50,748 nucleotides of DNA. It comes from Candidatus Merdivicinus intestinavium (GTDB lineage: Bacteria > Bacillota > Clostridia > Oscillospirales > Ruminococcaceae). A program made the translations under genes and the position numbers. The stretch is taken from assembly GCA_018713245.1 (NCBI GenBank), contig DVFM01000060.1, forward strand, positions 1 to 50,748, given 5' to 3'. Positions 41,694 to 50,378 of the stretch are shown piece after piece. Under the pieces are notes generated by a model, which worked only from the letters and a program-made list of their open reading frames with translations, was not told the origin of the DNA and made no database searches. Position 1 is the stretch's first letter, and each line of letters opens with the position of its first letter.

Positions 41694-41885
41694 ATGGACA
41701 GTGCGGCACGCTCACAGCTGAACAGCATTGTATCGGAACTGTACCAGATTGCGCGGGATCTGGAGAAGCAGGCGAATGACCTGAGTTCCATCCAGGGCGT
41801 AGGAGCGGAACTTTGCAGGCTCCGGCTGGAAGCCACAGCGAGAAAATACCGCGCCGCCGGGAATACGCTTTCCTGGCTGGATTAA
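41694..41885 (+). CDS. 63-residue helical protein, possible toxin-targeting partner
   Basis: A short protein starting at the ATG at 41694 after AGGAGG. It appears as two helices (LNSIVSELYQIARDLEKQAN and LEATARKYRAAGNTLSWL) separated by SSIQGVGAE. No signal peptide is present. Size, helicity and position between a WXG100 gene and the lipase match the small accessory proteins that accompany type VII LXG toxins. Confidence 0.7.
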   Translation: MDSAARSQLNSIVSELYQIARDLEKQANDLSSIQGVGAELCRLRLEATARKYRAAGNTLSWLD

Positions 41886-41897
41886 GGAGGGGCAGGC

Positions 41898-42545
41898 ATG
41901 AAACGAGGGGGGATTTGGATGGCCGGACTGTTCTTGGTCGGGCTGCTGGGAGGCTGCGCGGGAGGGCAGCGCTCCCTGAGCAAACCGGAGCTGATGAACC
42001 TGGCGGTAGAGCGCGTCGAGGAGCGTTACGGCGTTTCCTGCACCGCGACAACGGCGCTGGAGGAAGGCAGCGGCCCCTTCGGCCCGGTGACGATGGTGGT
42101 GACGCTGGAATCCGGCGGAGAGACGTTCCAGGCGAGCATGGACACCGACGGCGGGAACATCCGGGACAATTATCCCCTCGTTTGGATGCGGCCCCGGGCG
42201 GAGGAAGCCGCTCAGAGCCTGGCAGAGACCGTTTGGCCGGATGCCGTGGGGACGGCGGAGCTCACCGCCGCCCCTTTTTCTGAGCAGATGGAGGAAGAGG
42301 ACTCCCTGGCGGACTTTTTCGCCTGCGCGTCCCCTCTGGCGGAATGGGATATCCAGATTCCAGAGGGGAAGGACGGGCAGGAGGAGAAGGCGGGCGCCTT
42401 TGTCGAGGCCCTGTACGGCGAGGGGCTATGGGGGCGGATTACCCTGCGGTTCACCGACGGGGAGGTTTTTCTCCACGGGACCGCCAGCTTTCAGCCGGAT
42501 GCGGAGGAAATCGCCCAGGCGTTTGAAACGGAGGGAAATGAATGA
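41898..42545 (+). CDS. Lipoprotein, candidate immunity protein for the lipase
   Basis: 215 residues with a signal peptide and lipobox (GLLGGC, Cys near residue 20). The mature part contains ELMNLAVERVEERYGVSCTA and a WDIQIPEGKDGQ segment; I recognise no family. It would sit on the outer leaflet, where it could neutralise a lipid-attacking toxin. The ATG follows AAGGAGG and the gene overlaps the lipase start by 4 bp, so the two are coupled. Confidence 0.75.
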   Translation: MKRGGIWMAGLFLVGLLGGCAGGQRSLSKPELMNLAVERVEERYGVSCTATTALEEGSGPFGPVTMVVTLESGGETFQASMDTDGGNIRDNYPLVWMRPRAEEAAQSLAETVWPDAVGTAELTAAPFSEQMEEEDSLADFFACASPLAEWDIQIPEGKDGQEEKAGAFVEALYGEGLWGRITLRFTDGEVFLHGTASFQPDAEEIAQAFETEGNE

Positions 42546-44134
42546 ATATCATCGATTGGGTCAATCGGGCAGAGGAGCCGGTGAATGCATCCAACTATAC
42601 GGACACCGACGCTGCAGTCCTCAGCCAGATGGCATATTTCAAGTTTGAACATCTGAATATCAACGGGGATATGACCATCGGGCGGCTGATGGACGAGTAC
42701 CTTCCCTTCTGTCAGAGCAGCGACGAGTATAACCTCGCCATCGCCCTGCGGGACAGCCCGCGGTACAGCAGCCTGGTAATCACCGATTTTACCGCCAAAT
42801 TCAGCGAAGTGAACAGCGAGCAGTTTGCCGCCCTCAGTGTCCGGATTCCCGGCGGCGGAAACGCCGTGGTGTTCCGCGGGACCGACGGCACCGCCACCGG
42901 ATGGTATGAGGATTTCCTCCTGCTGTCCGAGGAGCAGGCCGCCGCGCAGCGGGACGCACTGGAATATCTGGAACGGATTGCCGCCGAAAATCCCGGCTCC
43001 AGGCTGTTTGTATCCGGCCACTCCAAAGGCGGGATGCTGGCGGATTACGCCGTGATTGCGGCGGACGACAGCGTCCAGGACCGGATCGACCGGGTGGTGA
43101 ACCTGGACGGCCCCGGCCTTTACTGGGACGTCAACGACACATTCCGGGAAGATTACGAGCAGATGAAGGACCGGATGCAGACCTATGCGCCGGAGGACAG
43201 CGTCATCGGCCAGCTGCTGGAGGACCACGAGAACCAGACATTTGTTAAGAGCGACGAAAATTTCATTTTTCAGCACGACCTTTATTCCTGGCAGTTCAAT
43301 GAAGACGGCTCCTATCAGGAGGGGACGCGAACCGAACGCAGCGTTTTCCTGAATGAGGTGCTGGACAGGACGGTCAAAGACATGCCGGAGGATCAGCGCC
43401 GGAATTTTGTCAACGCAGTTTTCCTGTTTGTTTTTAAGGGCAACCCCTACGGCGGCACTGATATGGCCAAAGACTTTATCGATGACTGGAACGACGGCCG
43501 GTATCTGGATTTGGCCCTCGATATTGTGGACACGTTCCACGATATGACGCTGGAGGAGAGGGAAGCCTTTGCTGTGACCCTGGCCCAGGTGCTGATTGTT
43601 GCCGCCCAGGAGGGGCTGGACGAATTCCTGAGCGACCACCCGGTGCTGGAGAAGATAGTCCATACTGCGGTAGACACGGTAAACGGCGCTTTCGACCGGT
43701 TAGACCAGTGGCTGGAAAGCACCCCGGTCGGCAAGGCGCTGAAGAACGGCTTCCGGGAGATTCGGGACTGGTGCCTGGATAAAATCAACACGGCGGTGGA
43801 GGCAATCCGGAAAATCGGCTACGCGATAACCCACCCCTTCCAGAATTTCGACCCCGGCGACACCCTGCGCCTGGATATCCCCATGATTCGGAACGTGGCG
43901 CTCCAGCTCCAATACATCCAGCGCCGTATCGAAGATGTGGACGATGAGATGAACTCCCTCCGGAGAAATCAGGAGTGGTACGAAATCTTCAACAAGGCTG
44001 CCATCGGCTCCATTGATTTCCTGTTCGTCGGTTACGACCGGGACATCCGGGACTGCACGAACTACCTCAACCGCCTGGCGGACATGTACGACGACTGCGA
44101 GCAGCAGCTTCGGTCCATGGCGGAACAGTTTTAG
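42542..44134 (+). CDS. Mbeg1-like (DUF2974) lipase/esterase with C-terminal helical domain, candidate type VII effector
   Basis: 530 residues without a signal peptide. The N-terminal alpha/beta hydrolase domain (about 1-260) has the nucleophile elbow LFVSGHSKGGMLA with Ser161, LDGPG with Asp189 as a possible acid, and FQHDLYSW with His245, the pattern of Mbeg1-like proteins. The C-terminal 270 residues are helical, ending in a coiled region (LQLQYIQRRIEDVDDEMNSL, CTNYLNRLADMYDDCEQQLR) that resembles an LXG/WXG-type export domain. This order, enzyme first and helical domain last, is the reverse of most LXG toxins and matches the staphylococcal lipase toxin TslA. It is the final gene of the WXG100 operon. 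Confidence 0.82.
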   Translation: MNIIDWVNRAEEPVNASNYTDTDAAVLSQMAYFKFEHLNINGDMTIGRLMDEYLPFCQSSDEYNLAIALRDSPRYSSLVITDFTAKFSEVNSEQFAALSVRIPGGGNAVVFRGTDGTATGWYEDFLLLSEEQAAAQRDALEYLERIAAENPGSRLFVSGHSKGGMLADYAVIAADDSVQDRIDRVVNLDGPGLYWDVNDTFREDYEQMKDRMQTYAPEDSVIGQLLEDHENQTFVKSDENFIFQHDLYSWQFNEDGSYQEGTRTERSVFLNEVLDRTVKDMPEDQRRNFVNAVFLFVFKGNPYGGTDMAKDFIDDWNDGRYLDLALDIVDTFHDMTLEEREAFAVTLAQVLIVAAQEGLDEFLSDHPVLEKIVHTAVDTVNGAFDRLDQWLESTPVGKALKNGFREIRDWCLDKINTAVEAIRKIGYAITHPFQNFDPGDTLRLDIPMIRNVALQLQYIQRRIEDVDDEMNSLRRNQEWYEIFNKAAIGSIDFLFVGYDRDIRDCTNYLNRLADMYDDCEQQLRSMAEQF

Positions 44135-44174
44135 CGCACATCGCGAGACTCGGCTTCGCTTTTCCCCGAAAAAA

Positions 44175-44219
44175 CAGCCGCCCGGCGGATCGGAAATCCT
44201 GCCGGGCGGCTGCCTTTTT
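44175..44219. terminator. Bidirectional terminator between the lipase gene and coaX
   Basis: CAGCCGCCCGGC (44175-44186) pairs with GCCGGGCGGCTG (44201-44212). TTTTT follows on the plus strand at 44215-44219, and the minus strand continues into TTTTTT. Confidence 0.9.
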
Positions 44220-44995
44220 CAGCTTGGCTTTTTGACGTTTTTTTCGTAGATGATCCGCAGGCCCTTCAGCAGCAGATCGTTGTCGTAAATAATTTCCCGC
44301 TTGCAGTAGGGGACGATGCAGCCCGCCAGCCCGCCTGTGGCGACGACGGTGGCCTTTTGCCCCAGCTCCTCCTCAATGCGTTCAATGAGCCCGTCCAGCA
44401 TGGCGGCCTGGCCGAAAATGGCGCCGCTCTTCATGCAGTCGATGGTGTTGTGCCCGATGACGTGGGAGGGGGCCTCCAGCGAAATGCGCGGGAGCTGGGA
44501 GGTGCGCCCGGTCAGGGTGTCCTGAGAAATTTTGACGCCGGGGAGAATCAGTCCTCCCAGATAGCTGCCCTGATCGTTGACCACCGACATGGTGGTGGCG
44601 GTGCCCATATCGATGATGATGAGTGGCTTGGGATACTGGGCGATGGCCGCCACGGCGTCCACCACAAGGTCGCTGCCCGCCTGGGCGGGGTTGTCCAGCA
44701 GAATGTTGAGGCCGCTTTTGACGCCCGGCCCCACCAGCAGCGGCGTCGTGCCGGTGAGCCGGCTGACGGCGTCCTTCAGCGCCTGATTGAGGGGCGGAAC
44801 CACGGAAGAAATGATGCTTCCGTCAATGTCCGCCGCATGGTGGCCGTAAAGGCGGAGGATGCTGTTGAAGCTGATGGCGTATTCATCGGCGGTTTTGTTC
44901 CGGTCGGTGGAAAGACGGCCGGTGAAAAGGATTTTTTCTCCTTCAATGCAGCCGATGCAGATGTTGGTATTGCCTACGTCTAAGGCTAAAAGCAT
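44219..44995 (-). CDS. coaX: Type III pantothenate kinase
   Basis: 258 residues, starting at the ATG at 44995 behind AAGGAG; an upstream in-frame start is less well placed. The ASKHA-fold phosphate loop is MLLALDVGNTNICIG. GPGVKSGLNILLDNPAQAGSDLVVD and IIIDMGTATTMSVV are the other family signatures. It phosphorylates pantothenate in the first step of coenzyme A synthesis. It is 27 bp downstream of an ECF S component, so uptake and activation of the vitamin are probably co-expressed. Confidence 0.95.
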   Translation of the reverse strand: MLLALDVGNTNICIGCIEGEKILFTGRLSTDRNKTADEYAISFNSILRLYGHHAADIDGSIISSVVPPLNQALKDAVSRLTGTTPLLVGPGVKSGLNILLDNPAQAGSDLVVDAVAAIAQYPKPLIIIDMGTATTMSVVNDQGSYLGGLILPGVKISQDTLTGRTSQLPRISLEAPSHVIGHNTIDCMKSGAIFGQAAMLDGLIERIEEELGQKATVVATGGLAGCIVPYCKREIIYDNDLLLKGLRIIYEKNVKKPS

Positions 44996-45022
44996 GAAAA
45001 GCACGCTCCTTGTCAATTTTCC

Positions 45023-45670
45023 TTAAATCCGGTTCTTTTTCATGACCCGGAACAGCGCCTTGCAGATCACCGCGGTGAGCAGGGCGGCCACAATGGCCTC
45101 CGGGACGCCGTTGATAAAAATCACGCTCAAAATTACGCCGTACAGGCCGGAGGCAACTTCCTTGGCGGCGGCGTATTGATTGCCGAAGCAGAAATAGATG
45201 AGGTTCATCACCAGCAGCGTGTTGGTCAGCGAGCCGGCGAGGCCCGCAGCGGCGAGGGAAACGCTCTGCCCGCCTTTTTTGGCCGACAGCCACTTCATGA
45301 AGAGCTTATAAACATAGTACGGCACAACCCCCACCAGAATCCGCGGAACAAAGCAGATCACCAGGCTCCAGCCGTTCCCGTGGAAATCCCCCACCGAATA
45401 GAGGGGGGTGAAGGTGAAGGAGGTGATGTTGGGGGAGATAAAGGAGTTTTGCAGAAAACTGGTCACGCCGAACAGAAAGCCCAGCACCGCCCCTTTTTTC
45501 GGCCCCAGCAGCAGGGAACCGATAATCACGGGGATGTGGACAATGGTGGCGCGGGTGACGCCCAGCGGGATATAGCCGAGAAACGGCGTGAAGGCCAGAA
45601 TAAAGATCAGCGCCCCCAGCAGCGCGAGCTGTACCATTCCCAGGGTCTTTGCGGATGCTTTGTTGCTCAT
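45023..45670 (-). CDS. ECF transporter S component, probably for pantothenate (PanT-like)
   Basis: 215 residues with about six TM helices (LALLGALIFILAFTPFLGYI, ATIVHIPVIIGSLLLGPKKG, NTLLVMNLIYFCFG). The N-terminal helix with TRATIVHIPVIIGSLLLGPK is typical of ECF substrate-binding subunits. Pantothenate specificity is inferred from its neighbour coaX. It needs the shared EcfA/EcfA'/EcfT module encoded elsewhere. The ATG at 45670 follows GGAGG. Confidence 0.85.
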   Translation of the reverse strand: MSNKASAKTLGMVQLALLGALIFILAFTPFLGYIPLGVTRATIVHIPVIIGSLLLGPKKGAVLGFLFGVTSFLQNSFISPNITSFTFTPLYSVGDFHGNGWSLVICFVPRILVGVVPYYVYKLFMKWLSAKKGGQSVSLAAAGLAGSLTNTLLVMNLIYFCFGNQYAAAKEVASGLYGVILSVIFINGVPEAIVAALLTAVICKALFRVMKKNRI

Positions 45671-45780
45671 AAAATCATTCCTCCTGCTGCCGCTCCCGCA
45701 AAAGGATGCGGCGCAAATTATTTTATGCCAAACCCGCCCAAAACGGCGGAATCTGCACCGAAAAGATTTAATTTTCTATT

Positions 45781-45809
45781 ATTATAGCGGATATCCGGCT
45801 GAATTTCAA
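45781..45809 (-). promoter_or_regulatory. Promoter of the ECF S component-coaX operon
   Basis: On the minus strand TTGAAA (45809-45804), a 17-bp spacer and TATAAT (45786-45781). The -35 overlaps the stop codon of the upstream GntR-type gene. Confidence 0.8.
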
Positions 45810-46483
45810 GAAAAATTCTGAACAAAGCTGGAAGAAGCCGCACTTTCCTTTTGTAGGTTCTGCCTGTTTACGCGCTCCAGGGGGCTTTCCAGGTGGCGGA
45901 CAATCAGCCGGGAAAGGGCCTCCTCGCCGCCGGCGCGGAGCAGGTCGAGCTGCCTTCTGTGCTCCTCGTAAAACTGGGAAAACAGCCCGCTTTGGCGCAT
46001 ATCCAGCACCCGGAAGCGGGTGTAATGGACGTGGAACTGCTGGAGGAGCTTCCAGACGGCGTCCATCCCCAGATGGGAGAAATAAAGCTCGTGAAAGCGG
46101 TTGTCCAGCCGGTAAAACCGGGACGGCTCCGGCCCTTCTTCCAGAAGGCGCTTCTGGCGCGCCAGGTTTTCCTCCATCGCCTCCCAGAGGGCCGCGGGCT
46201 GCTCCCGGCAGAGGAGCGGCAGCATCCGCAGCTCCACCGACGTCCGCAGGAAGATGAGCTGGCGGACATAGTCCAGGTCGATTTCGGAGACAAAGGTCCC
46301 CTTGCGCGGCTCCACCCGGATGAGCCGTTCCGCCTCCAGCCGGGAGATGGCGGCCCGGACCGGCGTCCGGGAGACGGAAAAGCGGGCGGCCAGGTCCTCT
46401 TCCCGGAGCTTTTGCCCCGGCTCCAGCGCAAGGCTCAGAATCTCCTGCCGGAGGGTGCGGTAGATGTGCTGGGAGGACGCCAT
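45806..46483 (-). CDS. GntR family regulator, FCD subfamily
   Basis: 225 residues. The winged HTH is HIYRTLRQEILSLALEPGQK, then SVSRTPVRAAISRLEAERLI. The FCD-type helical effector domain (about 80-205) contains RLDNRFHELYFSHLGM, in which Asp and His residues are metal ligands in relatives. It overlaps the stop of comF by a few bases. The regulated genes are unknown; sugar-acid or amino-acid pathways are typical for the subfamily. Confidence 0.9.
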   Translation of the reverse strand: MASSQHIYRTLRQEILSLALEPGQKLREEDLAARFSVSRTPVRAAISRLEAERLIRVEPRKGTFVSEIDLDYVRQLIFLRTSVELRMLPLLCREQPAALWEAMEENLARQKRLLEEGPEPSRFYRLDNRFHELYFSHLGMDAVWKLLQQFHVHYTRFRVLDMRQSGLFSQFYEEHRRQLDLLRAGGEEALSRLIVRHLESPLERVNRQNLQKESAASSSFVQNFS

Positions 46484-47145
46484 CAGGCCGCGCCCCCTTC
46501 CGGCCCGCTGCGGCGCGTTTTGCAGACGGCAGCCGCCGCCACGCGGGAAGCTCCGGCCCGCCGCAGCGTTTCGGCCGCCTCCCGGAAGGTGGCGCCGGTG
46601 GTGGCAACATCGTCGCAGAGCAGGATGGAGCGCCCGGCAGCAGCCGCCCCGTTCCGCAGCCGGTATGCGCCCTTCAGGTTTCCCCGCCGCTCCCGGGCGC
46701 TCAGGGTGTGCTGTTCGGCGGTCTCCCGGACCTTTTCCAGGGCCGGCTCCCAGGGGATGCCGGTTTCGCGGCTGAGGAACCGGGCCAGCAGCTCGGCCTG
46801 GTTGTAGCCCCGCCGCCGCTTCCCCTTCCGGGACATGGGGATGGGGACGATGCAGTCAAACCGTTCGCCCTCCAGCGCCCCGGCCAGATAGGGGGCAAGG
46901 CTGCGGGCCCGGCCGGTGCAGCCGTGGAATTTCAGCCGGCGGACGGCAGCCTCCGGCCCGCCCTCATAGGCAAAGGGGATGAACGCCCCGTCCAGTCCGG
47001 GAAGCTCCCGCTCTTCCCGGAGCCAGGGGAGGGCGCCGCCGCAGTCTGCGCAGCAAAGCTCCCGGCGGGGAATGGTTTTCCCGCAGAACGGGCACTGCTT
47101 CGGGAAAAATACCGCCCAAAGGGCCTCTGTCCAGTCTCTTTTCAT
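46483..47145 (-). CDS. comF: ComF family phosphoribosyltransferase-like protein
   Basis: 220 residues. An N-terminal zinc finger (CPFCGKTIPRRELCCADC) is followed by the phosphoribosyltransferase fold, with PIPMSRKGKRRRGYNQAELLA and the PRPP-binding LLCDDVATTGATF. ComF is needed for DNA uptake in naturally competent bacteria; many Clostridia keep it without other late competence genes nearby, and none are visible here. The start lies only about 30 bases after the terminator of the upstream lexA unit. Confidence 0.93.
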   Translation of the reverse strand: MKRDWTEALWAVFFPKQCPFCGKTIPRRELCCADCGGALPWLREERELPGLDGAFIPFAYEGGPEAAVRRLKFHGCTGRARSLAPYLAGALEGERFDCIVPIPMSRKGKRRRGYNQAELLARFLSRETGIPWEPALEKVRETAEQHTLSARERRGNLKGAYRLRNGAAAAGRSILLCDDVATTGATFREAAETLRRAGASRVAAAAVCKTRRSGPEGGAA

Positions 47146-47173
47146 CCTCTTCCCCCCTCGCTTCCGCGCCGGA

Positions 47174-47203
47174 AATAAAGAGGGGACGGATTCCCCGTCC
47201 CCC
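47174..47203 (-). terminator. Terminator between lexA and comF
   Basis: GGGGACGG (47182-47189) pairs with CCGTCCCC (47195-47202). The minus strand continues as TCTTTATTT. Confidence 0.8.
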
Positions 47204-47264
47204 TGTTCGCCTTTTGCCGGGTTTACCGCCCGGCCAAGACCGTTTCATCCGGCCGGAAGCAGCC

Positions 47265-47846
47265 TTAATAATTCCGCACCAGCGCGGCCACCTTCCCCAG
47301 AATCGTCACTTCCTCCACGATGATGGGTTCGTAAGCCGGGTTTTCCGGCATCAGGCGGAAATAGCCCTTTTCCTTGTAAAAGCGCTTCACCGTCGCTTCG
47401 TCCTCGATCAGGGCCACGACAATGTCCCCGTTGCGGCAGACAGGGGTCTTTTTGACAACGATGATGTCGCCGTCCAGAATCCCCGCGCCGACCATGCTGT
47501 CGCCCCGCACATGGAGGGCAAAATAGCTGTCGGAATTTCCCCGCAGGTTGGGGACGGGAATGTACTCCTCCACCTCCTCGATGGCGGTGATGGGAAGTCC
47601 CGCGGTGACGGTCCCCAGAAGGGGAACGGCGCAGGAGTCGGACGAGGGCAGCTTGATGGTGCGCTTTTTCATGCTGTCCTTGATGATATAGCCTTCTTCC
47701 GTCAGCTCCTTCAGGTAATAATGAACGGTGGAAGTGGATTTAATCCCCAGTTCTTCACATATTTCCCGCACGGTTGGGGAAAACCCGTGGTTCAGGATGC
47801 AGTCGCGGATGTAGTCGTAGATCCGCTTCCCTTTTTCACTCAGCAT
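47265..47846 (-). CDS. lexA: LexA repressor of the SOS response
   Basis: 193 residues. The winged HTH is FSPTVREICEELGIKSTSTV. The autocleavage site is Ala82-Gly83 in GTVTAGLP, and the catalytic dyad is Ser117 in VRGDSMVG and Lys154 in ATVKRF. All parts of a self-cleaving LexA are present. The ATG at 47846 follows AAAGGGGG. I see no LexA-type operator close to the start, and it lies 11 bp after the TrkA-type genes, so it may be transcribed with them. Confidence 0.95.
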   Translation of the reverse strand: MLSEKGKRIYDYIRDCILNHGFSPTVREICEELGIKSTSTVHYYLKELTEEGYIIKDSMKKRTIKLPSSDSCAVPLLGTVTAGLPITAIEEVEEYIPVPNLRGNSDSYFALHVRGDSMVGAGILDGDIIVVKKTPVCRNGDIVVALIEDEATVKRFYKEKGYFRLMPENPAYEPIIVEEVTILGKVAALVRNY

Positions 47847-47857
47847 AGGCGCCCCCT

Positions 47858-48520
47858 TTAATTCGTCAGCCGCAGTTTCTCCTTTACCTCATGAAGGGCG
47901 GAATCCTTAGCCAGGATCAGCATTTTGTCCCCCGAAAAGATCAGTGTGTTGCCGCGGGGGATCAGCAGTTCGCCGCTGCGTTCCACCGAGACAATGACCA
48001 TCTGCTCCGGGAACCGGATATCCGAGAGCTTCTTGCCGGAATATTTGAAGTCGTTGGGCAGGACAATCTCAAAAATGGACGCCTCGCCCTGGTTCAGGGA
48101 GATCAGGTGCTTGATTGTGGACATGTCCACTTCCCGCTCCATCAGGCGGGTGATGGCGTCGATGCTGGAAACGGCGATATCCACCCCCAGCGTGCGCATC
48201 ACATCGGCGTTTTTGGGATTGTTCGCCTTGGCAATGGTGCGGCGGATGTGGAATTCCAGCCGTCCCAGCTGGCAGGCGATGAGGTTGATTTCATCCCGGC
48301 CGGATACGGCGATCAGGGCGTCGGCCTTGTCCGCGCCGGCCTCCTGCAGGGATTCGATGGTGGTGCCGTCCCCCAGAATTACGGGGATATCCAGGTCGTT
48401 TGCGAGCCGCGCGCAGGCTTCTTTGCGCGATTCGATAACCGTCGGTTCGTGGGAATGCTCCAGCAGGGCTTTGGCCAGGTAGTACCCGACCGTGCCGCCG
48501 CCTACAATGACAATTTTCAT
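47858..48520 (-). CDS. TrkA-type potassium channel regulatory protein (RCK), copy 1
   Basis: 220 residues. The RCK-N domain has the nucleotide-binding IVIVGGGTVGYYLAKALLE and a beta2 acidic end in VIESRKE. The RCK-C domain (about 135-218) closes with SGDKMLILAKDSALHEV. Such proteins bind NAD(H) or nucleotides and gate TrkH/KtrB channels. It is adjacent to a second, divergent copy, and no channel subunit is in the window. Confidence 0.9.
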   Translation of the reverse strand: MKIVIVGGGTVGYYLAKALLEHSHEPTVIESRKEACARLANDLDIPVILGDGTTIESLQEAGADKADALIAVSGRDEINLIACQLGRLEFHIRRTIAKANNPKNADVMRTLGVDIAVSSIDAITRLMEREVDMSTIKHLISLNQGEASIFEIVLPNDFKYSGKKLSDIRFPEQMVIVSVERSGELLIPRGNTLIFSGDKMLILAKDSALHEVKEKLRLTN

Positions 48521-48541
48521 AATGGCTCCTTTCCTGCCGCG

Positions 48542-49159
48542 TCAGTCTACAACTGCGGCTGTAATCAGTGTATCTCCGGCGTGCAGGACGGCCGTGGAAT
48601 TGGCGGCCAGGACCACGGAGCCATCGGCGTGGCGGACCGCGAAGGGGGCCTGGCCTTCCCCGAGGTCAAGTTCCGATGTAAGAAGGCCCGCCATCTTGCG
48701 GGTGATGGGAATGGTGTGGAAGCTGAAGGTGTTTTGGCCGACGAGGATCTGTTTGTTCTCCTCCTCCATCAGGAGGTTCTTTACCGTTTCCACCGTCAGG
48801 TTGGTGGGGCAGATGGTGCGCAGCCCGAAGTGGGTAAAGACGTTTTCCCGCCGGGGGTCGTAAATGCGCGCTACGATGTTTTCCACCTCAAAATACTCTT
48901 TCGCCACCTGGCAGACCATGATATTTGTGTTGTCGTCGGGGCTGACCGCTGCCAAAGCGTCGCAGTTTTCAATGCCCGCTTCCCGCAGGACATCCCGGTC
49001 GATGGGGATGCCCGCTGTGCAGTAACCGCTGTAATCCGGCGGAAGCTTTTCAAAAGCGGATTCATTGGCGTCCACAATGGTGACGCTGTGACCCTCCCGG
49101 CTCAAGGTGGCGGCCAGTTCCGCACCGACTTTGCCGCATCCGACAATTAGAACGTTCAT
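48542..49159 (-). CDS. TrkA-type potassium channel regulatory protein (RCK), copy 2
   Basis: 205 residues with NVLIVGCGKVGAELAATLSRE as nucleotide-binding site and IVDANESAFEKL as the acidic strand. The C-terminal RCK-C part ends in LHAGDTLITAAVVD. It is 21 bp from copy 1 in the same orientation. The two copies differ strongly, so they probably form a hetero-octameric ring rather than being a recent duplication. Confidence 0.9.
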   Translation of the reverse strand: MNVLIVGCGKVGAELAATLSREGHSVTIVDANESAFEKLPPDYSGYCTAGIPIDRDVLREAGIENCDALAAVSPDDNTNIMVCQVAKEYFEVENIVARIYDPRRENVFTHFGLRTICPTNLTVETVKNLLMEEENKQILVGQNTFSFHTIPITRKMAGLLTSELDLGEGQAPFAVRHADGSVVLAANSTAVLHAGDTLITAAVVD

Positions 49160-49178
49160 AATGAATTCCTTTCCGTAA

Positions 49179-49910
49179 TTATTTTTTTTCCTCTGCCGCC
49201 TTTTCTTCCTTTACCATCCTCCGGTAAAAAATCACGCCGATCAGAGCGCAGAGACCGAGAACCCCGTACAGCGCTACGGCAAGCAGATAATTCCCCTCCA
49301 GCAGGCTGACGCCGGCGTAAGTGGTAATCAGCATTCCGGGCGCGCGGCCCAGGGTGGAGATGAGGACGAAGCGGTGGATGCTGATGGGGGTGAGCGGGGC
49401 AATAAAGGTGAAAAAGTCTTTGGGCAGGCCGGGGATGAGGAACAGGATAAAGGTCATCAGCTCGGCGTTCCGGCTGTAGCGGAAAACCGAGAGCTTATTG
49501 ATCTTTTTTACTTTGGATTCGTCGTGAAAGGCGGCAATGACGCCGCTCCCCAGCTTCTGTACGACAAAAAACACAAGGTAGGTCCCGATCAGCACCCCGA
49601 TGAGGCAGAGCAGCGCGCCCAGAATCCCGCCGTACATCATTCCCGAGGCCAGCTCAATGGGTTCCCCGGGAAGGAAGGCGATGGCAATCTGGCCCACCTG
49701 GAACAGGATGAGGATCAGCGCCCCCCACACGCCGAAACCGCCGATAAATTCCTGAAGCATGGCGGCGGCGTTTTCGCTTTGAAAAATTGCATACAGGGAG
49801 TCCCAGTGATACCAGATAAACCCGCCCAGAAAAAGCACCATCACTGCCGCGATAAACCAGGCGCACACGGTAACGGCCCGGCGGACGTTCGATTTGTGTT
49901 TTTCTTCCAT
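49179..49910 (-). CDS. TVP38/TMEM64 (DedA/VTT-like) membrane protein
   Basis: 243 residues from the ATG at 49910 after AGAGGA. Longer in-frame starts fall inside the promoter and are rejected. About six hydrophobic segments are present ([40 protein letters not shown]). The VTT signature is [20 protein letters not shown], followed by [19 protein letters not shown]. Relatives are implicated in lipid scrambling or membrane homeostasis. It is the first gene of the minus-strand unit. Confidence 0.88.
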   Translation of the reverse strand: MEEKHKSNVRRAVTVCAWFIAAVMVLFLGGFIWYHWDSLYAIFQSENAAAMLQEFIGGFGVWGALILILFQVGQIAIAFLPGEPIELASGMMYGGILGALLCLIGVLIGTYLVFFVVQKLGSGVIAAFHDESKVKKINKLSVFRYSRNAELMTFILFLIPGLPKDFFTFIAPLTPISIHRFVLISTLGRAPGMLITTYAGVSLLEGNYLLAVALYGVLGLCALIGVIFYRRMVKEEKAAEEKK

Positions 49911-49944
49911 AGACAAGTCCTCTCTGTTTGCATGATTCATTTTC

Positions 49945-49973
49945 ATTGTAAAAGCAATCCTTTCAATTGTCAA
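49945..49973 (-). promoter_or_regulatory. Promoter of the TVP38/TrkA/lexA unit
   Basis: On the minus strand a perfect TTGACA (49973-49968), a 17-bp spacer and TACAAT (49950-49945), 35 bp before the ATG. Confidence 0.82.
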
Positions 49974-50088
49974 GAGAAAAAATGTTTGTTTTTTATAAAT
50001 TGCCCCAAAAACCCCGGAAAACCCGCCGGCATCCCGGGGGCGCGGCGTTTATTTTGCCGAAACAGCGCGAAAATATGGGCCTGCGCCA

Positions 50089-50117
50089 TTGACAAAACCC
50101 TCCGCGTCTGCTACAAT
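50089..50117 (+). promoter_or_regulatory. Promoter of the metK leader
   Basis: TTGACA (50089-50094), a 17-bp spacer and TACAAT (50112-50117), placing the start site near 50125, just before the riboswitch. Confidence 0.85.
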
Positions 50118-50131
50118 AATACCGATAATTA

Positions 50132-50232
50132 CCTTATCAAGAGTGGCGGAGGAACAGGACCTGTGAAGCCACGACAACCTCCCGGGAAACCGGAAAGGTG
50201 CCATTTCCTGCGACGCAGTCGAGAGATGAGGT
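50132..50232 (+). promoter_or_regulatory. SAM-I (S-box) riboswitch
   Basis: The conserved S-box core is present in order: CTTATCAAGAGTGGCGGAGG, a GTGAAGCC segment, GACAACC, GGTGCCA followed by TTCCTGC, and the closing GAGAGATGAG that pairs with CTTATC in P1. It is followed by a terminator and metK, so S-adenosylmethionine should repress metK by premature termination. Confidence 0.97.
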
Positions 50233-50248
50233 TTGCCAAAGAACTGGA

Positions 50249-50274
50249 AGCGCTCGATGCAGAGCGCTTTTTTG
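50249..50274 (+). terminator. Riboswitch expression-platform terminator
   Basis: AGCGCTC (50249-50255) pairs with GAGCGCT (50262-50268), followed by TTTTTTG. It lies 105 bp before metK. Confidence 0.9.
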
Positions 50275-50378
50275 TTTGCACTGGAATCTTTCCTGCTGAC
50301 GGCCCCGGAAACGGGGCGGCGCTGAACTTATTTTATGGGAACTCCCGCCGGCGCGGGAGAGAAAGGAGAACCAAAACG

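Noticed and set aside
49911..49973. Longer start for the TVP38-like protein
   Set aside because: The extension begins exactly on the TTGACA of a consensus promoter; the ATG at 49910 has a good ribosome site.
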